Shown: piece by piece, positions 1 to 9,138 of the stretch
How positions within the stretch are numbered: position 1 is the stretch's first letter
How the letters are laid out: every line of letters starts with the position of its first letter
DNA from: SZUA-430 sp964638635
GTDB lineage: Bacteria; Pseudomonadota; Alphaproteobacteria; Micropepsales; Micropepsaceae
Assembly (NCBI GenBank): GCA_964638635.1
Contig: CAZXAQ010000081.1
Coordinates: forward strand, 1 to 19,289
DNA: 19,289 nt
Direction of reading: 5' to 3'
Program-made: the position numbers and the translations under genes
The notes under the pieces: model-generated
What the model was told of the DNA's origin: nothing
Databases searched by the model: none
Seen by the model: the letters and a program-made list of their open reading frames with translations, nothing else

Positions 1-24
1 AACGCCTCAAACAAAGGTTAAATC

Positions 25-948
25 GTGCGGCTAACAGGCGGTGGCGACAAGCGGGGGCCTTCTATCGATCCCCCATTCGAGGTGGTCGCACCGGCGGAAC
101 AGACCCTGCCGTTCGTGTTCGCCTCGCCCCATTCCGGGCGGGTTTATCCCAAGAGTTTTTTGCAGGCGACGCGTCTCGATGGGACGGCGATCCGCCGTTC
201 GGAGGACAGTTTCGTCGACGAAATCTTCGGGGCGGCGCCGGCTTTGGGCGCGCCGCTGCTGAAAGCCCATTTTCCGCGGGCGTTCGTCGATCCGAACCGC
301 GAGGCTTTCGAGCTCGATCCGGCCATGTTCGAAGGGCCGCTGCCGCAATATGTAAACGCGCGCAGCCCGCGGGTGACGGCGGGCCTCGGCACGATCGCCC
401 GCGTGGTTCGCGACGGGGCCGAGATCTACTCGCGCAAGCTCAGCTTTGCCGAGGCGCAGGCGCGGGTCGAGGCCTATTACAAGCCCTACCACGCGGCGCT
501 GCGCGGGCTGATCGAGGCGACGCACAAGCAGTTTGGCTATGCGGTCTTGATCGACTGCCACTCGATGCCGTCGGTCGGCGGTCCGCTCGACCAAGACATC
601 GGTGCGACGCGTCCGGACATCGTGCTTGGCGACCGGTTCGGCACGTCGTGCGCGAGGCGCTTGACCGACATGATCGAGCGGGCGCTCGGCATGCAGAGCT
701 TTGCGGTGGTGCGGAACAACCCTTACGCGGGCGGGTTCTCGACGGAGCATTACGGGCGGCCGGCGCTTGGCCTGCATGCGCTTCAGATCGAGATCAATCG
801 CGCGCTCTATATGGACGAAGAGCGCATCGAACGGACGGCGGGCTTGAAGCGCGTGACGACGGCGATGACGACCTTGATCCGCGCGATGGGCGAGGTCGAT
901 TGGCGCTATCTGCGCTCGACCCTTCCTTCCAGCCAAGCGGCGCAATGA
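25..948 (+). CDS. N-formylglutamate amidohydrolase family protein
   Basis: This 307-residue cytoplasmic enzyme belongs to the N-formylglutamate amidohydrolase family, which hydrolyses N-formyl-L-glutamate to formate and glutamate in one branch of histidine catabolism. Visible family motifs are FASPHSGRVYP near residue 32, EDSFVDE near 60, FVDPNREAFELDP near 87, VLIDCHSMPS near 174 (probable metal-site residues) and the C-terminal NNPYAGGFSTEHYG plus LQIEINRALYMDE. Length is normal for alphaproteobacterial members. The GTG start is supported by AAAGG at about 13-17, seven bases upstream. No other hut gene is near, so the histidine-pathway role is family inference; a broader formylated or acylated amino-acid substrate is possible. 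Its stop overlaps the next gene's ATG (ATGA), suggesting translational coupling with the acetyltransferase. Confidence 0.88.
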   Translation: MRLTGGGDKRGPSIDPPFEVVAPAEQTLPFVFASPHSGRVYPKSFLQATRLDGTAIRRSEDSFVDEIFGAAPALGAPLLKAHFPRAFVDPNREAFELDPAMFEGPLPQYVNARSPRVTAGLGTIARVVRDGAEIYSRKLSFAEAQARVEAYYKPYHAALRGLIEATHKQFGYAVLIDCHSMPSVGGPLDQDIGATRPDIVLGDRFGTSCARRLTDMIERALGMQSFAVVRNNPYAGGFSTEHYGRPALGLHALQIEINRALYMDEERIERTAGLKRVTTAMTTLIRAMGEVDWRYLRSTLPSSQAAQ

Positions 949-1496
949 CGTTTTTGGCGCGCGACGCGGAGCCGGGCGACATCGCTCAGCTGCACGCCAT
1001 CTATGCGCACCACGTTCTCACCGGGTTGGGCACGTTCGACGAGGTGCCGCCTCCGCTTGCCGACTTCGAAGAGAAGTGGCGCACGTCGCTGACCCACGGG
1101 CTTTCGTGGCTGGTTGCCGTCGAGGGCGAGGCGGTGGTGGGTTTCGCGTAAGCATCGCTGTTCCGGCCGCGCAAGGGTTATCGCTACACGGTCGAGGATT
1201 CCGTCTATATCCGCGACGACCGCCGCGGGCGCGGTGTCGGCTCGGCGCTGCTGGGGCCGCTGATCGAGCGGTGCGAGCGGCTGGGCGTGCGGCAGGTGGT
1301 GGCGGTGATCGGCGACAGCGGCAACGCGGGGTCGATCGGGCTGCACGCCAAGCACGGCTTTGCGCACGCGGGAACGGTCGTGGGCGCGGGCTTCAAGTTC
1401 GGGCGCTGGGTCGACATCGTGCTGATGCAGCGCGCGCTCAACGGCGGGGCGAGCGGCGTTCCCTCAGCCGGCGAGGGCTGGTGGCGCGGCGGGTAG
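945..1496 (+). pseudogene. GNAT acetyltransferase (phosphinothricin/methionine sulfoximine type) interrupted by an in-frame TAA
   Basis: Reading from the ATG at 945, the frame gives a normal N-terminal half of a phosphinothricin-type N-acetyltransferase (ARDAEPGDIAQLHAIYAHHV, then LSWLVAVEGEAVVGFA) and stops at TAA 1149-1151, codon 69. The same frame, with no shift, continues as ASLFRPRKGYRYTVEDSVYI, the acetyl-CoA loop RRGRGVGSALL and NAGSIGLHAKHGFAHAGTV, ending at TAG 1494-1496. Family members read G(Y/F)AYAS here, so the TAA most simply replaces a TAT or TAC tyrosine codon. Read through, the product would be 183 residues, normal for the family. The acetyl-CoA site lies after the stop, so a 68-residue product should be inactive. 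Everything else is intact, which fits a very recent mutation, a sequencing error or, less likely, readthrough. Confidence 0.85.
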
Positions 1497-1532
1497 AAGA
1501 AAAAGGGCCGCGAGGCGGATGCCAAGCGGCCC
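1497..1532 (-). terminator. Intrinsic terminator of the minus-strand small RNA
   Basis: Arms 1526-1532 and 1505-1511 form a perfect 7-bp GC-rich stem. Its 14-nt loop contains a further GGC/GCC pairing, and on the minus strand the stem is followed by UUUUUCUU (1504-1497). On the plus strand the stem is not followed by a T run, so it serves the minus strand. It begins one base after the stop of the acetyltransferase gene. Confidence 0.8.
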
Positions 1533-1572
1533 AAGTTTAAGGGAGGAAACGCCCAGGAATGGGCTGCGGAGC
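1497..1572 (-). ncRNA. Candidate MmgR/αr8-like trans-acting small RNA
   Basis: Read on the minus strand, this intergenic stretch has the layout of a compact Hfq-type small RNA. There is a 5' hairpin (GCCCA/UGGGC, arms 1560-1564 and 1551-1555, loop UUCC), a single-stranded stretch with UUUCCUCCCU (1549-1540), and an intrinsic terminator with a 7-bp GGGCCGC/GCGGCCC stem followed by UUUUUCUU. From memory, the decamer UUUCCUCCCU between a 5' hairpin and the terminator is the conserved core of the alphaproteobacterial MmgR (αr8) family, which in Sinorhizobium limits polyhydroxybutyrate accumulation. The 5' end is a guess; TTGTGC at 1600-1595 could be a -35 box, but no good -10 is seen. Family assignment needs a covariance-model search. 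Confidence 0.68.
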
Positions 1573-1859
1573 AAAGCTTGCGCCTTACTGCGCTGCACAA
1601 ATATGGGCGGCGCGGAAGAATAAATCAAGCGCTAATTGTTCACTCCGGTTGCGAGGCTTTCCTGTAACTATCTGATTTTCCTCTAGATAACGTCCTTTCC
1701 CTGATGCTTATGCCGGGGCCGCCACCAACGTTGGATGGTCACAAATCGTTGCTGCGCTGCAACAAAACGCGACCGGGGATTCCCTTGCGGCATCCGTTGC
1801 CCGGTCTCACGAAAGCCTGCGAGATTGGCCGCTGCCGTCCCCTCACACGCCCAAGGCCG
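1573..1859. other. Intergenic stretch without a recognised gene
   Basis: Together with the small-RNA candidate this makes a gap of over 360 bases between the acetyltransferase and the glycosyltransferase. Base composition is lower in GC around 1610-1700, as expected for promoters. The inverted repeat GTTGC-N6-GCAAC (1748-1763) is the only clear structure. An in-frame extension of the glycosyltransferase to an ATG at 1704 is open but rich in Pro, Arg and Cys, unlike a family N-terminus, so I treat it as non-coding leader. Confidence 0.5.
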
Positions 1860-2867
1860 ATGCGGATACTGATCACGACCGACGCTTGGGCGCCCCAGGT
1901 CAACGGGGTGGTGCGCACGCTCGAAACCTTGGGGCGGGAACTGGTGCGGCTGGGGCACGAGGTCCGGTTCGTGACGCCGCAAGGCTTCCGCACCGTGCCG
2001 ATGCCGACCTATCCCGAGATCCGCCTGGCGTTGTTTGCCCGGCGCGCGGTCGGGCGCGTGATCGATGCGTTTCAACCGGACGCGATCCACATCGCGACCG
2101 AAGGGCCGTTGGGGCTCGCGACGCGGCGCAACTGCATGCGGCGGGGCTTGTCGTTCACGACGTCGTTCCACACGCGCTTTCCGGAGTACATCAACGCGCG
2201 CTTCGGCATTCCGCCGTCATGGCCTTATGCAGGCCTGCGTTGGTTTCACGGGCCTGCTACGGCGGTGATGGTCGCGACGCGCACGCTCGAGCGCGATTTG
2301 GAGGCGCGGGGTTTCAAGAACCTCAGGCTTTGGTCGCGCGGCGTCGACATCGATGTGTTCAAGCCGGGCGCGAAGGACTGGCTCGACCTGCCGCGGCCAG
2401 TGTTTCTCTACGTGGGACGCGTGGCGATCGAGAAGAGCGTCGAGGACTTCTTGAAGCTGGACCTGCCGGGTTCGAAGCTGATCGTGGGCGATGGGCCGCA
2501 GTTGGCCGAACTTCGCGCACGCTATCCGCAGGCGCGCTTCGTGGGACCGAAGTTCGGACCGGAGCTCGCACGGCACTATGCGGCCAGCGACGTGTTCGTC
2601 TTTCCCTCGCGTACGGACACGTTCGGGCTCGTGGTGTTGGAGGCGTTGGCGAGCGGGCTTCCGGTTGCGGCCTATCCCGTGCAAGGGCCGAACGACATCA
2701 TCGGCGCCAACACGACGGTCGGCGTGTTGAGCGAAGATTTGGGTGCTGCGGCGCGGCGAGCGCTCACGTTGAAGTCCGAAACGTGCCGCGCGTTTGCCAT
2801 GGCGTTTTCCTGGGAAGCCTGTACGCAGCAATTCCTGACGAACTTGGCGCAGCCGCGCACAAGTTAA
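1860..2867 (+). CDS. GT4-family glycosyltransferase (alpha-mannosyltransferase-like)
   Basis: The 335-residue product is a retaining GT-B glycosyltransferase of family GT4. It opens with MRILITTDAWAPQVNGVVRT, the standard acceptor-side Rossmann start of the PimB/MgtA/SqdX-like subgroup, followed by SFHTRFPEY near residue 102. The donor-side domain has FLYVGRVAIEKSVEDFL (near 182), LIVGDGP and the nucleotide-sugar site FPSRTDTFGLVVLEALASGLP near 245, a version of the EX7E motif with Asp first. Likely donors are GDP-mannose or UDP-sugars and likely acceptors membrane lipids, giving glycolipids at the cytoplasmic face; this is family inference. ATG 1860 is chosen because family homology begins exactly there, although no strong Shine-Dalgarno is visible. 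The gene ends 60 bases before the SulP gene. Confidence 0.85.
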   Translation: MRILITTDAWAPQVNGVVRTLETLGRELVRLGHEVRFVTPQGFRTVPMPTYPEIRLALFARRAVGRVIDAFQPDAIHIATEGPLGLATRRNCMRRGLSFTTSFHTRFPEYINARFGIPPSWPYAGLRWFHGPATAVMVATRTLERDLEARGFKNLRLWSRGVDIDVFKPGAKDWLDLPRPVFLYVGRVAIEKSVEDFLKLDLPGSKLIVGDGPQLAELRARYPQARFVGPKFGPELARHYAASDVFVFPSRTDTFGLVVLEALASGLPVAAYPVQGPNDIIGANTTVGVLSEDLGAAARRALTLKSETCRAFAMAFSWEACTQQFLTNLAQPRTS

Positions 2868-2927
2868 CGGACTCTTCTGCCTCCGCTGCTATACTACATT
2901 CCACACATGTGATTTTGAGATGCGCCC

Positions 2928-4631
2928 GTGACGCAACAAGCGGCTGGCAACCCTTCGCCCTATTGGCGGCTTTACATTCCCAAGCTCGTGACCGTGCTTC
3001 AGGAGGGCTACGACCTTGCGCGCTTTCGCGCGGACGCGGTTGCCGGGCTCACGGTCGCCATCGTCGCGCTGCCGCTGTCGATGGCGCTTGCCGTCGCGAG
3101 CAACACGACACCGGATCGCGGCCTCTACACCGCCATCGTCGCGGGCTTTCTGATCTCGGCACTCGGCGGGACTCGGTTTCAGATCGGCGGCCCGACCGGC
3201 GCGTTCGTGGTCGTCGTCTTCAACGTCATCGCGACCCACGGCTATGACGGTCTCGTTCTGGCGACACTGATGGCGGGCATCATGCTGATCCTCGCGGGGT
3301 TCGCGAAGCTCGGGACGTTCGTCAAATACGTGCCGACGCCTGTCGTCACGGGATTCACGAGCGGGATCGCGCTCATCATCTTCACAAGCCAGGTTGCGGA
3401 GGTTTTGGGGCTTCGGCTCGATCACAATCCCGGCGACTTCGTGGAGAAGTGGGTCACCTACACCGCCGCGCTCGGCACGTTCGAGCCGGCGACGTTCGCG
3501 ATCGCCATGACGTCGCTTGCGGCGATCATCGGGTGCCGCCTCTGGCGGCCGCAGTGGCCGATGTTTCTGATCGCCATCGGTGTGGGCGCGCTCTGCGTCT
3601 GGGCGCTCCAGCTTCCCGTGGCGACGATCGGCACGCGGTTCGGCGCTCTCCCAACGACCCTGCCGGTGCCCGATCTACCCGAGGTCACATTGGCGCGAGT
3701 GCGCGAGCTTCTGCCCTCCGCGTTCACGATCGCATTCCTGGCGGGTGTGGAGTCGCTGTTGTCAGCGGTCGTCGCCGATGGGATGACGGGCCGGCGGCAT
3801 CGTTCGAACTGCGAACTCGTCGCGCAGGGCGTGGCCAACGTCGCGAGCGCGCTGTGCGGGGGGATTCCCGCAACGGGCGCCATCGCGCGCACGGCGACCA
3901 ACATCCGCACCGGCGCCTACTCGCCTGTCGCAGGGATCATGCATGCGCTGTTTCTGCTGCTTTTCCTCTTGTTCCTTGCGCCGCTTGCGAGCTTCGTTCC
4001 CTTGGCCAGCCTCGGTGCCGTTCTCATCGTCGTTGCTTGGAACATGGCCGAGATCAAGAACTTCCGGCACTTGATGAAGGCGCCGCCGGCCGATCGCGCC
4101 GTGCTTCTCACAACATTCGTGCTGACGCTCATTACCGATCTTACGACGGCGATTGAAATCGGCGTCGTTATGGCGGCGCTGTTTTTCATGCACCGCATGG
4201 CGAATGCCGTCGAAATCTCTTCAGCGGCAAAGATGATCGACGAGGATGTCGACGATTTTTCGCGCGAGCGGGCGGTGTACGAACGGCGCACCGACATCCC
4301 CGACGACGTCGAGGTGTTTCGTATCAATGGGCCGTTCTTTTTCGGCGCGGCAGCGCGGCTCGGCGACGTGCTTGAGCGGCTACGCACGCCGCCCAAGGCG
4401 TTTGTTCTGCGCATGGGTAACGTCCCTTTGATCGATGCGTCGGGCGTAGCGGCGCTTGAGAAGTTCATCGATGACGCAGCCAGGCGAGGCACCTTGACGA
4501 TCTTGTCGAACGTTCAACCGGACGTGGAAGCGGTCATCAAAGCGCTGGGTCTCACTCAGAAACCCTCGGTCCTGATCGCAAAAAACCTTCAGAAAGCTCT
4601 CGCCGCGGCTAGCAAAGCCACGCAACAATAA
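2928..4631 (+). CDS. SulP-family anion transporter with C-terminal STAS domain
   Basis: The 567-residue inner-membrane protein has the SLC26/SulP layout. A cytoplasmic N-terminus is followed by about 10-14 hydrophobic segments from residue 35 to 430, including PLSMALAVASNTTPDRGLYT and the substrate-region signature FQIGGPTGAFVVVV (near 85-98). A cytoplasmic STAS domain starts at about 460 (VEVFRINGPFFFG) with the loop LIDASGVAAL near 500. Family members carry sulfate, bicarbonate or dicarboxylates, usually with Na+ or H+. The substrate cannot be read from sequence, but the carbonic anhydrase 158 bases downstream on the same strand favours bicarbonate. The start is GTG; a weak TATACT (2890-2895) lies upstream. 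No convincing terminator separates it from the carbonic anhydrase gene. Confidence 0.92.
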   Translation: MTQQAAGNPSPYWRLYIPKLVTVLQEGYDLARFRADAVAGLTVAIVALPLSMALAVASNTTPDRGLYTAIVAGFLISALGGTRFQIGGPTGAFVVVVFNVIATHGYDGLVLATLMAGIMLILAGFAKLGTFVKYVPTPVVTGFTSGIALIIFTSQVAEVLGLRLDHNPGDFVEKWVTYTAALGTFEPATFAIAMTSLAAIIGCRLWRPQWPMFLIAIGVGALCVWALQLPVATIGTRFGALPTTLPVPDLPEVTLARVRELLPSAFTIAFLAGVESLLSAVVADGMTGRRHRSNCELVAQGVANVASALCGGIPATGAIARTATNIRTGAYSPVAGIMHALFLLLFLLFLAPLASFVPLASLGAVLIVVAWNMAEIKNFRHLMKAPPADRAVLLTTFVLTLITDLTTAIEIGVVMAALFFMHRMANAVEISSAAKMIDEDVDDFSRERAVYERRTDIPDDVEVFRINGPFFFGAAARLGDVLERLRTPPKAFVLRMGNVPLIDASGVAALEKFIDDAARRGTLTILSNVQPDVEAVIKALGLTQKPSVLIAKNLQKALAAASKATQQ

Positions 4632-4789
4632 TCTACAAAACGCGCCCAAGGGGCGGATGAACCTACTTTCGATGGTGCAGTTCGGTATCGCCCGGTGGGT
4701 GCCCGTGTACCTGCGTCTACGCAGTCTGTTGCCGCCGAAGAGGGAGCCGCATACGCCCAGGTGTAATGTGACTCGTACAAGGGGACCGA

Positions 4790-5440
4790 ATGTCTCTCCG
4801 GAATGCAAAACCGATCGATCGACTCATCGAAGGCTACCATAAGTTCCACCGCACGACGTTCGTGACGCAGCGGCGGCGCTACGAAAGCTTGGCCGCGGAG
4901 GGGCAGAAGCCAAAGATCCTGATCATCTCGTGCTCAGACAGCCGCGTGTCGCCCAGTATCGTTTTCAATACTCCACCGGGCGCCATATTTGAGGCGCGCA
5001 ACATCGCCAACATTGTGCCGCCCTACCACCCCGACGGCGGACCGCGCTCGATCGGCGCTGCGGTCGAGTACGCCGTCAAGGTCCTCAATGTCACTGACAT
5101 CGTGATCCAGGGCCATGCGCGGTGCGGCGGCGTGCAGGCGCTCGTCAACAACGGCAACGGGCTGCCGGATAACGACTATCTGAAACCTTGGGTCGAAGTT
5201 GCGGCGCCTGCCCGCAAACTATTACCGCCCAATTTCGAAACTTTGGGCGAGGCAGAGAAGCGGCGCTTGTCGGAGCAAGCCGTCATTCAAAACGGCATGA
5301 TGAACCTCTCAGGCTATCCTTGGGTCCGTGAGCGCATGGAAGAGGGGAAACTGAGGATTCACGGCATGCATTTCGATTTCGAGGACGGCCGCTTGACCCG
5401 GCTCGATCACGAAAGCGGCGAATGGGTTGCGGTGAAGTAG
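4790..5440 (+). CDS. Beta-class carbonic anhydrase
   Basis: The 216-residue cytoplasmic zinc enzyme interconverts CO2 and bicarbonate. The zinc ligands are visible: Cys48 and Asp50 in CSDSR (with Arg52 completing the Asp/Arg dyad), and His109 and Cys112 in GHARCGG. Other family marks are RNIANIVPPY and SIGAAVEYAV. ATG 4790 is preceded by AAGGGG (4779-4784) at normal spacing. Length is typical of bacterial beta enzymes. It follows the SulP transporter on the same strand, and the 158-base gap may carry its own promoter, though I cannot identify one with confidence. The pair suggests inorganic carbon supply or pH homeostasis. Downstream lies a long inverted repeat that may end transcription. Confidence 0.95.
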   Translation: MSLRNAKPIDRLIEGYHKFHRTTFVTQRRRYESLAAEGQKPKILIISCSDSRVSPSIVFNTPPGAIFEARNIANIVPPYHPDGGPRSIGAAVEYAVKVLNVTDIVIQGHARCGGVQALVNNGNGLPDNDYLKPWVEVAAPARKLLPPNFETLGEAEKRRLSEQAVIQNGMMNLSGYPWVRERMEEGKLRIHGMHFDFEDGRLTRLDHESGEWVAVK

Positions 5441-5483
5441 AACTTAGCGCGCGTTTGCTTGAGACTGAAAAGGTTGGGAAGAA

Positions 5484-5632
5484 TCAGCTTTCACCACCAA
5501 GCCACACCAAGTTTCACCAAGATTGCCTGCCTTGGCGCGTAGCGTCTGTAACCGTGACTGCGCGCTAACGCGCGCGAACGAATCTACTTGGTGAAACTTT
5601 GTGTTTCTTGGTGGCTTGGTGGTGAGGCTGAC
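5484..5632. repeat. Long imperfect inverted repeat rich in CACCAAG, between convergent genes
   Basis: The left arm (5484-5524) contains TTTCACCACCAAGCC and AAGTTTCACCAAG. The right arm (5581-5632) contains their complements CTTGGTGAAAC and GGCTTGGTGGTGA. The arms align over about 40 bases with a few mismatches and one insertion of about seven bases in the right arm. The 56-base centre holds alternating GC such as GCGCGC, and GCGCGCTAA at 5560-5568 complements TTAGCGCGC just before the element. Similar CACCAAG-rich palindromes are, as I recall, dispersed in many bacterial genomes. It sits between the stops of the carbonic anhydrase and histidine kinase genes, where a large RNA hairpin could terminate both transcripts. 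Confidence 0.8.
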
Positions 5633-5665
5633 TCAACATCGATTCCAGGGCAGACGAACCTTGCT

Positions 5666-7063
5666 CTAAGCCGCTGCGCGGACTTCGCGGCAGGGAAGTT
5701 CGACATGAGCGAGCAGGCCGCCGGTCTTCTTGTTTTCGACCCAAACGCGGCCGCCGTGCAGATTCACCAGGCCGCGCACCAGAGCGAGGCCCAGTCCGGT
5801 GCCGCCTGCACCGCTTTGGTAGCTGTTGTCGACGCGTTCGAACGGGCGGAAGAGCTGCTTGACCTTCTCCTCGGGGATGCCGGGACCGCTGTCGCCGACG
5901 GTCAGGCGTACACCGCCGTCACGCGACGCGACGCAGGCGATGTCGATCGCGCCGCCCACGGGTGAGAACTTGACCGCGTTCGACAGAAGATTGACGAGAA
6001 TCTGTTTGAACGCGCGTTCGTCGGCGAACGGCGTGGCCGCGGGATCAATCTGGGCGGTCAGAGTTTGCGACTTCTGTTCGGCGCGTTGGGCGACGAGGCG
6101 GACGGCGCTTTCCACGATGCTCTTGCCGTCCAAGTACTGGCGATCGAGTTCCATCCTGCCCGCCTCGATCTTGGCGACGTCGAGCATGTCGTTGATGAGG
6201 CTGAGCAGGTAGGCGCCGGATTCGCGGATGTCGCGGCCGTAGCCGCGGTATTGCTCCGAGATGTCCGGCCCGACGGCCGCCGACTCGACCATTTCCGCAA
6301 AGCCCAAGATCGCATTCAGCGGCGTTCGCAGTTCGTGGCTCATGTTGGCGACGAAGGCCGACTTCGAGGCGCTGGCCGCTTCGACCTCGGCGGTCTTGGC
6401 GACGGCATCCGCGCGTGCGGATTCGAGCGCCGCGGTCATGTCCTCAAGCGCAAAACGCGTGCTCAACAGCTTGTCGACCCGGTCGCGGGACGACGTTCCC
6501 ATGAACCATGCGTAGGCGGCGAAGATGGGCGACACGAACACAAACAGTGTGGCGGCTTGACCCTCGCTGGTGAGCGACAGCGTCCAGAGCGACGCCAGCA
6601 GGATGAAGAGGCCCAAGGCAAACATCGCCGGCAGGTAGCCGCGGGTCAGAACCAGCGCCCACATGTTGGCGACAAGGATGAGAGCGAGGAGCGTGTTGTT
6701 TGCGTCGTTGCCTTCGATCCAACACAAGGCCGCCGTCAGCGCCCACGTCATTGCGGCGACAAATTGGAACGCGAGCAGCACCGCCAGCAACCGCCGCGGC
6801 GACGGATTGAGCTTGAGCGCCCATGTGTTGATTGCGAGCGCGATTGCCGCGGTGGCGCCGTGAAGGCCGACAATCGCGAGCAGCAAAGGCAACGATATGA
6901 CGCCGAACGCCGGGAACGTCCCGCCGAAGGGAATCAAGAGAAGCGAGGCGAAGATCGGATTCAGGACGGCGCTCAACGGCGGCGACGCGACGATGAGGTC
7001 GAGCCGGGCTTTGAGCCAACGGTCGGGTTCGCGTTCGGGCGTTGACAGCGGGACGGGGTTCAT
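5666..7063 (-). CDS. Membrane-bound sensor histidine kinase
   Basis: The 465-residue sensor kinase has about six hydrophobic segments in residues 30-190 with little periplasmic sequence, a short linker, then HisKA and HATPase_c domains. The phosphorylated His is His243 in ANMSHELRTPLNAILGFAEM. The ATP-lid parts are NLLSNAVKFS (N box, Asn362), VGDSGPGIP (G1, Asp391) and GGTGLGLALV (G2). The DHp region is similar in style to PleC/DivJ/PdhS kinases of alphaproteobacteria, but the sequence does not prove that role. ATG 7063 is preferred to an upstream GTG at 7087 because AGGAAGG lies seven bases before it. No response regulator is adjacent, so its partner is unknown. It is convergent with carbonic anhydrase and divergent from typA. 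Confidence 0.9.
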   Translation of the reverse strand: MNPVPLSTPEREPDRWLKARLDLIVASPPLSAVLNPIFASLLLIPFGGTFPAFGVISLPLLLAIVGLHGATAAIALAINTWALKLNPSPRRLLAVLLAFQFVAAMTWALTAALCWIEGNDANNTLLALILVANMWALVLTRGYLPAMFALGLFILLASLWTLSLTSEGQAATLFVFVSPIFAAYAWFMGTSSRDRVDKLLSTRFALEDMTAALESARADAVAKTAEVEAASASKSAFVANMSHELRTPLNAILGFAEMVESAAVGPDISEQYRGYGRDIRESGAYLLSLINDMLDVAKIEAGRMELDRQYLDGKSIVESAVRLVAQRAEQKSQTLTAQIDPAATPFADERAFKQILVNLLSNAVKFSPVGGAIDIACVASRDGGVRLTVGDSGPGIPEEKVKQLFRPFERVDNSYQSGAGGTGLGLALVRGLVNLHGGRVWVENKKTGGLLAHVELPCREVRAAA

Positions 7064-7168
7064 TCCGGGCCTTCCTGCCGGAAACACTAGGCCCTAGCGC
7101 TTAAGAATCGCCCCTAGAAGCCGTTACCAACGGGTAAAAGGCGCGTCTTTTCGCGCGGGTTTCCTGCC

Positions 7169-7197
7169 TTGCCGGGGGGTGGGCCAGTGGCTATACC
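7169..7197 (+). promoter_or_regulatory. Candidate sigma-70-type promoter of typA
   Basis: TTGCCG (7169-7174) and TATACC (7192-7197) are 17 bases apart, each matching four of six consensus positions. This would start transcription near 7204, about 36 bases before the typA ATG. The placement in a divergent intergenic region supports it. Confidence 0.4.
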
Positions 7198-7239
7198 CCC
7201 GCCTCACGCGCTTTGGCGCCTTGTCCCACGAAACCCCCG

Positions 7240-9078
<1,839 letters not shown>

Positions 9079-9138
9079 CGGTTCCTTTTTTGCAACAGTG
9101 TGGGCGTTTTGCACGCTCCACTGGTATTTTCAGCAACA

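Noticed and set aside
31..945. Minus-strand open frame opposite the N-formylglutamate amidohydrolase gene
   Set aside because: Arg/His-rich translation without motifs; the plus strand carries the conserved family residues.
945..1496. Frameshift rather than nonsense mutation in the acetyltransferase
   Set aside because: The reading frame before and after the TAA is the same, so no insertion or deletion is needed.
1704..1859. Longer glycosyltransferase with an N-terminal extension from ATG 1704
   Set aside because: The extension is Pro/Arg/Cys-rich, has no family match, and covers the palindrome at 1748; family homology starts exactly at 1860.
2864..2895. Promoter TTAACG ... TATACT before the SulP gene
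   Set aside because: The spacing is 20 bases and the -35 match poor, so I list only the -10-like hexamer in the gene note.
1886..3247. Plus-strand open frame of about 450 codons spanning the glycosyltransferase end and SulP start
   Set aside because: It crosses two well-supported genes in another frame and has an Arg/Ala/Gly-rich, domain-free translation.
4641..4656. Hairpin CGCCC-AAG-GGGCG after the SulP gene as a terminator
   Set aside because: Only five pairs with a 3-base loop and no T run; too weak to claim.
5484..5632. CRISPR array or tandem repeat array from recurring CACCAAG units
   Set aside because: Units are short, irregular and arranged as one inverted pair, with no regular spacers and no cas genes.
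5588..5965. Possible small gene starting in the right arm of the inverted repeat
   Set aside because: It runs into the antisense of the kinase catalytic domain and its start lies in repeat sequence; no Shine-Dalgarno or family pattern.
6065..7045. Plus-strand open frame of about 325 codons opposite the histidine kinase
   Set aside because: The translation is Arg/Gln/Asp-rich and featureless, while the minus strand encodes an intact kinase with all catalytic boxes.
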